Below, one piece after another: positions 1-4,607 of a stretch of 7,982 nt of DNA. The DNA comes from an uncultured Prevotella sp. (GTDB lineage: Bacteria; Bacteroidota; Bacteroidia; Bacteroidales; Bacteroidaceae), in assembly GCA_900546605.1 (NCBI GenBank), contig URDV01000099.1:1-7982 (forward strand), read 5' to 3'. Position 1 is the first letter of the stretch, and each line of letters begins with the position of its first letter. The notes under the pieces are model-generated. The model worked only from the letters and a program-made list of their open reading frames with translations, was not told the DNA's origin and did not search any database. Position numbers and translations under genes: made by a program.

Positions 1-128
1 GGTTAACAAGTAAGTATGCTTTACACCATTTATTATGTTAAAGCCAGAATGACAAGAAACTTAAAAAGCTTGGCAAACTTACCTGTTAACCCGTTAACTT
101 GTCAACTTGTTTACTAATTCCGCCAACG
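1..128. repeat. Interspersed palindromic repeat, copy A (right part)
   Basis: Bases 1-78 match 7905-7982 at 76 of 78 positions in the same orientation; the differences are at 19 (C versus T) and 29 (T versus C). Bases 79-128 are not repeated directly, but their reverse complement resembles the outer left arm of copy B: both end in the 13-mer CGTTGGCGGAATT (here as its complement, 116-128) and both carry tandem GTTAACnn-type units (here about 82-114). The copy is therefore the core plus right arm of an element whose left arm lies outside the window. The right end stops 3 bp short of the lyase stop codon, so the lyase transcript runs directly into it. No ORF of note lies inside. The element is probably non-autonomous (MITE-like or REP-like); I cannot name a family. 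Confidence 0.85.
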
Positions 129-131
129 CGT

Positions 132-1046
132 TTACTTATTGCAACGATTGAAAAAGTCAATGTTCTCAAGTTCTTTACGCAGTTGAGCTTCCTCTTCATC
201 CGTAATGTTTTGAAAGGGAGTTCGATTCGGGCCTAAATCAAGCCCAATGAGTTTCATGATGCGTTTTCCCCCCACAATGTTACCTCTGAAGTGGCATATC
301 ACATCAATTACATCCTGCGCATAGTTTTGCAACTCACGCGCCTTGTTCAAATCGCCAGCTTGCCAAGCCTCAATAATACCAGTAAGCACACGGCCATTAT
401 AGTTTGTAGTGCCCCCAATGCCTCCTTGTGCACCACCCATGGCCAAACAAGGCAATATGGTTTCATCTTGCCCATGCAACATGTCGAACTTCCCGTTTTT
501 ATAACGACGGCAGCGATTGTACTCATACAAACTCTCAAAGGTGTACTTTATGCCTGCAAAGTTGGGAATGCGACCATCAACAGCCTTTAAGAAATCGAGC
601 ATCGACAAATAAGCACCATTAAAGGCTGGTATGTGATAAAAGTAGAAAGGAAGTTGTGGTGCCCCACAAGCTATCTCTTCACAATACTTCACCAACTCTT
701 CAATACGGTTTACCTTCGGAAAGGGAGGAGCCATGGCCCCTATACCCCATGCGCCTATGTTTTGTGCGTGTTCAGCCAATCGACGACTACTCTTCACACA
801 AGTGCTACCAACATGCACTATCACTTTAAAATGAGCGGGCACAGCAGCCACCCAAGCCTCAGCCAGTTGCATACGTTCATCCTCAGTGAGCATATAGCCT
901 TCGCCTGAGGAACCATTAATAAACACACCTTTCAGCCCATTGCGAGCCAAAAGGTCAGCATAAGCTTTGATGGGTTCATAATTTACTTCACCATTAGCAT
1001 AAAAAGGGGTAAAGGGGGCATCAATTAAGCCTTGAATTTTTTCCAT
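132..1046 (-). CDS. nanA: N-acetylneuraminate lyase
   Basis: Class I aldolase of the DapA/NanA family that cleaves N-acetylneuraminate into N-acetylmannosamine and pyruvate in the cytoplasm, the first step of sialic acid catabolism. From the chosen start the protein has 304 residues, normal for the family (E. coli NanA is 297). Visible motifs are the GSSGEG carboxylate-binding loop (45-50), Tyr137 in FYFYHIP, and the Schiff-base lysine Lys167 in GIKYT; HGQDE at 191-195 fits the sugar-binding loop. An in-frame ATG ten codons upstream (1076) would add an atypical LNTNPKNSK stretch, so I prefer the ATG at 1046, which begins MEKIQGLIDAPFTPF as in related proteins. A promoter-like match lies at 1149-1178. 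No epimerase or transporter gene is adjacent in the window. The 3' end abuts repeat copy A. A dihydrodipicolinate synthase role is less likely given the YHIP and GSSGEG forms. Confidence 0.93.
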   Translation of the reverse strand: MEKIQGLIDAPFTPFYANGEVNYEPIKAYADLLARNGLKGVFINGSSGEGYMLTEDERMQLAEAWVAAVPAHFKVIVHVGSTCVKSSRRLAEHAQNIGAWGIGAMAPPFPKVNRIEELVKYCEEIACGAPQLPFYFYHIPAFNGAYLSMLDFLKAVDGRIPNFAGIKYTFESLYEYNRCRRYKNGKFDMLHGQDETILPCLAMGGAQGGIGGTTNYNGRVLTGIIEAWQAGDLNKARELQNYAQDVIDVICHFRGNIVGGKRIMKLIGLDLGPNRTPFQNITDEEEAQLRKELENIDFFNRCNK

Positions 1047-1092
1047 TTTACTATTTTTAGGGTTAGTGTTGAGCAACGGCAGCTATCGTGAA

Positions 1093-1104
1093 CAAACGTT
1101 TTTG
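1093..1104. promoter_or_regulatory. AAACGTTT palindrome, possible operator (proximal)
   Basis: CAAACGTTTTTG contains the perfect palindrome AAACGTTT at 1094-1101. It lies in the predicted 5' untranslated region of the lyase, about 45 bp downstream of the predicted start of transcription. A centre of AAACGTTT is typical of LacI-family operators (PurR sites have this core). Role inferred; no regulator gene is visible nearby. Confidence 0.3.
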
Positions 1105-1148
1105 CTGACAAATAAACACGAGAGCAAGTACCGAAGCTTATAGGGTGG

Positions 1149-1178
1149 CAAATATACATTCTTTTACCTAAAGACAAA
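1149..1178 (-). promoter_or_regulatory. Predicted promoter of the sialate lyase gene
   Basis: Read on the minus strand, TATATTTG (1149-1156) matches the Bacteroidetes -7 element TAnnTTTG, and TTTG (1175-1178) matches the -33 element, with an 18-bp spacer, slightly short of the usual 19-21. Transcription would start near 1142, giving a leader of about 95 nt to the ATG at 1046. Confidence 0.55.
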
Positions 1179-1189
1179 AGGCTATTGGG

Positions 1190-1202
1190 TAAAACGTTTT
1201 TA
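1190..1202. promoter_or_regulatory. AAAACGTTTT palindrome, possible operator (distal)
   Basis: The perfect 10-bp palindrome AAAACGTTTT (1191-1200) sits between the -33 elements of the two divergent promoters. Its centre is 98 bp from that of the matching site at 1093-1104, so the pair brackets the lyase promoter. A shared DNA-binding regulator, perhaps with looping, is inference. Confidence 0.35.
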
Positions 1203-1215
1203 TTTTTAGGGTAAA

Positions 1216-1247
1216 TTTGGCCTATCCAAAATAAAGGACTACTTTTG
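1216..1247 (+). promoter_or_regulatory. Predicted promoter of greA
   Basis: TTTG (1216-1219), a 20-bp spacer, then TACTTTTG (1240-1247) is a full match to the Bacteroidetes sigma factor consensus TTTG-N19-21-TAnnTTTG. Transcription would start near 1254, leaving a leader of about 140 nt before the greA start codon. Confidence 0.7.
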
Positions 1248-1268
1248 CACTTGGAAATAGTTATTAAG

Positions 1269-1355
1269 GTGAAGTTGAAAGGATTCCATCGCACAATCAA
1301 TCGTGCCGGAGTTCTTTCGGTTTTTTTTACCGCCTACCTCACCTCAGGAACATAA
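1269..1355 (+). other. Possible 28-codon leader ORF upstream of greA
   Basis: A GTG at 1269 opens a 28-codon frame ending at TAA 1353-1355, within the predicted greA leader. The peptide ends RAGVLSVFFTAYLTSGT. A purine-rich TAAG lies just before the GTG, but there is no ATG and no clear ribosome binding site. The frame runs through the terminator-like hairpin at 1306-1328, so a translating ribosome would be expected to disturb it. I do not recognise the peptide, and a frame of this length can occur by chance. Confidence 0.25.
1305..1328 (+). terminator. Terminator-like hairpin in the greA leader (possible attenuator)
   Basis: CCGGA (1306-1310) pairs with TTCGG (1316-1320, one G-T pair) around the loop GTTCT and is followed at once by eight T residues (1321-1328), the form of a short intrinsic terminator. 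It lies about 50 nt after the predicted greA transcription start and 65 bp before the greA ATG. An alternative pairing, CGGT (1318-1321) with ACCG (1329-1332), would use part of the same stem, so the two cannot coexist. The stem is only 5 bp, so termination may be partial. Confidence 0.45.
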
Positions 1356-1393
1356 CAGAAGTAAAAAACAATAAATAATACCACAAATCCATT

Positions 1394-1858
1394 ATGGCTT
1401 ACATGACTCAAGAGGGCTACGACAAAATGGTAGCCCAGCTCCGTCACATGGAATCAATTGAGCGCCCTGCTGCCTCAGCAGCCATTGCCGAGGCCGCTGA
1501 CAAGGGTGACCTTTCAGAAAACAGCGAATATGATGCTGCCAAAGAGAACCAAGCAAAGTTAGAAGGACGCATCGCAGCACTTAAAAAAGCTATTGCTGAA
1601 GCAAAAATCATTGATAAATCAAAAATCAAGGCTGACACTGTGCAAATTCTCACTACCGTTGAAATGAAGAATGTTAAAAACGGTATGGTTATGAAGTATA
1701 CCATTGTGAGTGAAAGCGAGGCCAACCTTCGCGAAGGTAAAATTTCAAGCACCACCCCTATTGCACAAGGTTTGCTCGGCAAGAAAGTGGGCGATATTGT
1801 AGAGGTTAAGATTCCACAAGGTACTATTCACCTCGAAATTCTGAACATTTCTATTTAA
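1394..1858 (+). CDS. greA: Transcription elongation factor GreA
   Basis: GreA enters the RNA polymerase secondary channel and stimulates cleavage of backtracked RNA, rescuing arrested complexes. The 154-residue length fits the family (E. coli 158). The N-terminal coiled coil (about 5-75) carries the conserved tip GDLSENSEYD (38-47), with Asp39 and Glu42 as the acidic pair that coordinates catalytic magnesium. The C-terminal FKBP-like domain (about 80-154) includes TPIAQGLLGKKVGD, matching the family's SPIARALIGK-type segment. No Shine-Dalgarno is seen, usual for Bacteroidetes. A clear promoter lies at 1216-1247 and the leader holds a possible attenuator. A HIT-family gene follows after 81 bp with no promoter of its own seen, so the two are probably cotranscribed. 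The acidic tip and the lack of extra domains favour GreA over GreB or a paralogue. Confidence 0.96.
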   Translation: MAYMTQEGYDKMVAQLRHMESIERPAASAAIAEAADKGDLSENSEYDAAKENQAKLEGRIAALKKAIAEAKIIDKSKIKADTVQILTTVEMKNVKNGMVMKYTIVSESEANLREGKISSTTPIAQGLLGKKVGDIVEVKIPQGTIHLEILNISI

Positions 1859-1882
1859 TCAATTAGCGCAGTGTGCCACATC

Positions 1883-1907
1883 CATTCGTAAACTAAGGCA
1901 ACGAGTG
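1883..1907 (+). other. Stem-loop between greA and the HIT gene
   Basis: CATTCGT (1883-1889) pairs with ACGAGTG (1901-1907) over 7 bp with one G-T pair and an 11-nt loop. No T run follows, so it is not a standard terminator; it could be an RNA stability or processing element in the shared transcript, or chance. Confidence 0.2.
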
Positions 1908-1939
1908 AACGATGCTTCTGCACAAAAAGCCCTATTGCT

Positions 1940-2332
1940 ATGACTATATTCAGTAAAATCATTGCGGGTGAAATTCCCTCATACAAGTGTGCTGAGAACG
2001 ATAAGTTCTATGCTTTTCTTGACATTAACCCCGTAGCACAAGGCCACACCTTGGTTGTTCCCAAACACGAAGTTGACTACTTGTTTGACCTCAGCGATGA
2101 GGAATTGGCCGAAATGATTGTTTTTGCAAAAAAGGTGGCCATTGCCATTAAAAAGGCTTTCCCTTGCCGCAAAGTGGGAATGGCTGTGCTCGGTTTGGAT
2201 GTTAACCATGCTCACATTCACCTCATTCCGTTGCAAAACGAGGGTGATATGGATTTTAGCAAGCCCAAGTTGAAACTTTCGGCTGAGGAGATGCAAGCTA
2301 CTGCCGATAAGATTCTAAAAGGAATGGAGTGA
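1940..2332 (+). CDS. HIT-family nucleotide hydrolase (histidine triad protein)
   Basis: Histidine triad proteins hydrolyse or transfer nucleotide phosphates such as AMP-lysine, ADP-ribose or dinucleoside polyphosphates in the cytoplasm. The 130-residue protein starts MTIFSKIIAGEIPS, a typical HIT opening, has LDINPVAQGHTLVVPKHEV at 27-45, and carries the catalytic motif H90-A-H92-I-H94-L-I, with His92 expected as the nucleophile. The C-terminal 30 residues extend beyond the core fold, as in several Bacteroidetes HIT proteins. It has no signal peptide and no CxxC zinc pair. It follows greA by 81 bp and is closed by a strong terminator at 2379-2425. It is of the HinT-like general class; the physiological substrate cannot be read from the sequence. 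Confidence 0.93.
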   Translation: MTIFSKIIAGEIPSYKCAENDKFYAFLDINPVAQGHTLVVPKHEVDYLFDLSDEELAEMIVFAKKVAIAIKKAFPCRKVGMAVLGLDVNHAHIHLIPLQNEGDMDFSKPKLKLSAEEMQATADKILKGME

Positions 2333-2378
2333 CCATTAAAAGATGGGCTTAGAATTCTTATAACGTCTTTCAATTAAC

Positions 2379-2425
2379 AAGAGACAACCTCTTACGTCAA
2401 GAGGTTGTCTCTTATTTTATTATTT
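2379..2425 (+). terminator. Strong intrinsic terminator after greA-HIT
   Basis: AAGAGACAACCTCTT (2379-2393) and its exact reverse complement (2399-2413) form a perfect 15-bp stem with loop ACGTC, followed by an AT-rich, T-heavy tract (2414-2425). It lies 46 bp after the HIT stop codon. The T tract is only on the right side, so it works mainly for plus-strand transcripts, though the stem could also stall the convergent gene ending at 2532. Nearby, CCCCG-ATAA-CGGGG (2431-2444) makes a short GC-rich hairpin with no T run, the only candidate structure at the 3' end of that gene. Confidence 0.9.
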
Positions 2426-2531
2426 CTGTCCCCCGATAACGGGGAAACTACATTTGTTTATGGGCGAAAGAATGCACCCATTCATCTCAACTAATTTTGA
2501 ATACCTACTTATACCCCAATAAGCAGTTGCA

Positions 2532-4241
2532 TTATTGATTAAGGTCATTTATCAAGTAGTCATATAACATTTTGGGGTCGGTGAGTCCCATTTTACGCGC
2601 CACTTGTTGTTTTTTCTTTTTGCATGACTCGGGTGTAATGTTGAGTAATAGCGCAATTTCCTTGGGCGAAAGATTGATGTAAACCAACGACAAATAACGT
2701 ATTTCATTGGCCGTAAGTGTGGGATGATTTCGCTTCAGCGACTGAATGAATGTTGCATTGGCTTGTTCAAAATAAGTGGTAAAATCCTTCCATTCCACCG
2801 ACGAATCAAGCTGGTGGCGCAAATTAGCAATGGTGCGCTTCAGCACAGGGTCATCTACTTGATGCAAAACAACATTGTCATCGAGTGCATGTAACAACTC
2901 ACGTAGAGCATCGCTACGATTAGCTGCCTGCAACGCTTTCGACATGAGTTCGCGACTACGCTGCTCTATGGTGCGGTGACTGGCCGCCTGTTCTGCCTCC
3001 ATAGCAACTTGCTCTGCAGTCAGTCGTGCTTGTAAAGCCTCACGACGTTCTTGTTCACGTTCCAATTCAAGGGCCGAAAGCCTATGCTGCTGCCTATTAT
3101 TACGCTTTTGCACCCACAAAGCCCACACCAATATACAACAAGCCACTATAGCCGTGAGCGTAAGAGCTAATTCTAACCGATGCCGACTTTGATAATTGTC
3201 TATCTCTTGTTGTTTTTGCCATATATCAAATTGTATTTGCCGTGCCTCAAAGAGTTTTTGCCCCGTGACACTTGCTAATGAGTCAGTTGCCCACACCACG
3301 GAATCTTTGCAAGCTAAGGCTTTAGGATAGTTTCCTTGTTGTGTATATAGTGCTGAAAGAAGTGTAAAAACTTCCCTTTTCATCGAAAGATTCACATTGC
3401 GCGCTCTCAGCACGCCCTGCCCTGCTACAACAGCTTCGTCAACACGCCCTATGGCTTGCGCCGTACGTGCATGCAACAATTGCATCTCGGGCAATGGAGC
3501 TAATGTGTTATACTTTACCATGACTTGCTGCACCAAGTTATAGGCTATAGAGGGTTGATGTATGCCTAACAAATAGTCAACACGCAACTCTGTCAAAGTA
3601 GCCTTATTTTCGATATTATGCCCCAACATACGCTCAGCCTCAACAATGTAAGGCAAAGCCTTGGCATATTTTCCTTCACTGAGTTGCAAAGTGGCTATGT
3701 TAAGCGCACAGCCACCGATAAAAACACTATCTTTTTTACCTTTCACATCATTATATATGCCCATATACTCAGCCAAGGCTTTGGCATTTTCATGGTTCAT
3801 CATGTAAAGTCCAGCTATGTTATTACGTATGCTCAACACCTTACGATTGTCAAGATGGTCTACGGCTATTTGATAAGCCTTGCTGAAGTGTTGCAAGGCA
3901 TCGGCATAATTAAGTAACTCTGCTTGGTTAATGCCTAAATTAGTGTACACCCAGAATAATTGCTCATAGTCAGCAGACTTTTCGGCCTCACTACGTGCTC
4001 TAAATAGCAAAGCAGATGAACGACGATAGTCGTGCTGCACAGCTGCATCAACTGCTTGCCGCATCAACATACGGGCACTATCACTATTGCCTGCTGCCAA
4101 CCTAATGGGAACAAGCAACCATAGGCACAAAACAATATGTGCAACCACCTTGCTAAAAAGATGTTTTTTTTTACACTTATGATGCATCACGCTATGACTT
4201 TTTAGGGGTATTACATTCATATTTTGCGATGAAAAGGACAT
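2532..4241 (-). CDS. TPR-repeat membrane protein with C-terminal HTH regulator domain
   Basis: The 569-residue protein has a basic then hydrophobic N terminus (about 22-50; likely signal sequence or membrane anchor), helical TPR-type repeats over about 55-325 (NLGINQAELLNYADALQHFS at 101-120 and LSEGKYAKALPYIVEAERM at 187-205 are clear units), one strong transmembrane segment (about 357-377), a charged coiled coil (about 385-450) and a C-terminal LuxR-like helix-turn-helix (about 505-555, with LTANEIRYLSLV, SPKEIALLL and the basic SCKKKKQQVARKMGL). This order fits a regulator with a periplasmic TPR sensor and a cytoplasmic DNA-binding end, a layout seen in Bacteroidetes. It is transcribed divergently from the secreted-protein gene, a plausible target. 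An ATG at residue 19 (4187) gives a more compact signal sequence and is a possible true start. The ligand is unknown; DNA binding is inferred from the motif only. Confidence 0.85.
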   Translation of the reverse strand: MSFSSQNMNVIPLKSHSVMHHKCKKKHLFSKVVAHIVLCLWLLVPIRLAAGNSDSARMLMRQAVDAAVQHDYRRSSALLFRARSEAEKSADYEQLFWVYTNLGINQAELLNYADALQHFSKAYQIAVDHLDNRKVLSIRNNIAGLYMMNHENAKALAEYMGIYNDVKGKKDSVFIGGCALNIATLQLSEGKYAKALPYIVEAERMLGHNIENKATLTELRVDYLLGIHQPSIAYNLVQQVMVKYNTLAPLPEMQLLHARTAQAIGRVDEAVVAGQGVLRARNVNLSMKREVFTLLSALYTQQGNYPKALACKDSVVWATDSLASVTGQKLFEARQIQFDIWQKQQEIDNYQSRHRLELALTLTAIVACCILVWALWVQKRNNRQQHRLSALELEREQERREALQARLTAEQVAMEAEQAASHRTIEQRSRELMSKALQAANRSDALRELLHALDDNVVLHQVDDPVLKRTIANLRHQLDSSVEWKDFTTYFEQANATFIQSLKRNHPTLTANEIRYLSLVYINLSPKEIALLLNITPESCKKKKQQVARKMGLTDPKMLYDYLINDLNQ

Positions 4242-4281
4242 TTTTTAGCATCAATGTGTCACGACCAGCCCTCTTCAAAGG

Positions 4282-4314
4282 CAAATGTATACATTATTTG
4301 CGAGTTGTAACATA
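4282..4314 (-). promoter_or_regulatory. Predicted promoter of the TPR-HTH gene
   Basis: On the minus strand TACATTTG (4282-4289) matches the Bacteroidetes -7 element; 21 bp upstream, TATG (4311-4314) matches three of four bases of the -33 TTTG. Transcription would start near 4275, leaving a leader of about 35 nt. Confidence 0.45.
4284..4295. promoter_or_regulatory. 12-bp palindrome over the TPR-HTH promoter, possible operator
   Basis: AATGTATACATT is a perfect 12-bp palindrome and overlaps the -7 element of the regulator gene. It is flanked by a further imperfect inverted pair, GCAAAT (4281-4286) and ATTTGC (4296-4301). A bound protein here would block transcription of the regulator, so autoregulation is a reasonable guess. 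Part of the symmetry could be an AT-rich coincidence. Confidence 0.35.
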
Positions 4315-4530
4315 AAGTTAGCTACAAATTACACTTTGGCGCAATTCTTTTCGATATAAAACAAAAATGATATTTTTCAATTCGCAAGCAATTTATTCTA
4401 TACTCTTTAAGAAACATCCCCTGCACAAAAAGATGTGTTGATTATTATAACTACATGATTTTCAATCATTTTACTTTAATTAAAACAAAAGCTGTAAATA
4501 AGAACCATCCCTTTTATATCCCCTTTATAA
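4315..4530. other. AT-rich intergenic region between divergent genes
   Basis: Together with the flanking promoters this belongs to the 366-bp gap at 4242-4607. I see no gene in it. It is strongly AT-rich and contains one compact inverted repeat, ATGATT-TTC-AATCAT (4455-4469), about 60 bp upstream of the -33 element of the secreted-protein gene, a position suited to an upstream activator site. Confidence 0.4.
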
Positions 4531-4562
4531 TTTGTTATTCAATCACAAAGCCTTTATATTTG
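4531..4562 (+). promoter_or_regulatory. Predicted promoter of the T9SS cargo gene
   Basis: TTTG (4531-4534), a 20-bp spacer, then TATATTTG (4555-4562) fully matches the Bacteroidetes promoter consensus. Transcription would start near 4569, giving a leader of about 40 nt to the ATG at 4608. Confidence 0.75.
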
Positions 4563-4607
4563 CACTATCAAATTGTTACATGACAACACATCAACAAAAA
4601 ATTCTAT

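Noticed and set aside
1025..1300. 91-codon minus-strand frame over the lyase start and promoter region
   Set aside because: It overlaps the lyase N-terminal coding region in another frame and runs across both predicted promoters; the translation resembles no protein.
1444..1782. 112-codon minus-strand frame opposite greA
   Set aside because: It lies wholly within greA, whose product is certain; it is a shadow of that gene.
3618..3917. 99-codon plus-strand frame inside the TPR-HTH gene
   Set aside because: It is antisense to well-formed TPR coding sequence and has no promoter or domain support.
4330..4338. TACACTTTG as an extra promoter in the divergent gap
   Set aside because: It has three bases rather than two between TA and TTTG and no -33 partner at the right distance was seen.
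4524..4534. Second -7 element (TAATTTG) ahead of the cargo gene
   Set aside because: The spacing inside the motif is one base short of TAnnTTTG, and the TTTG there is better explained as the -33 element of the promoter at 4531-4562.
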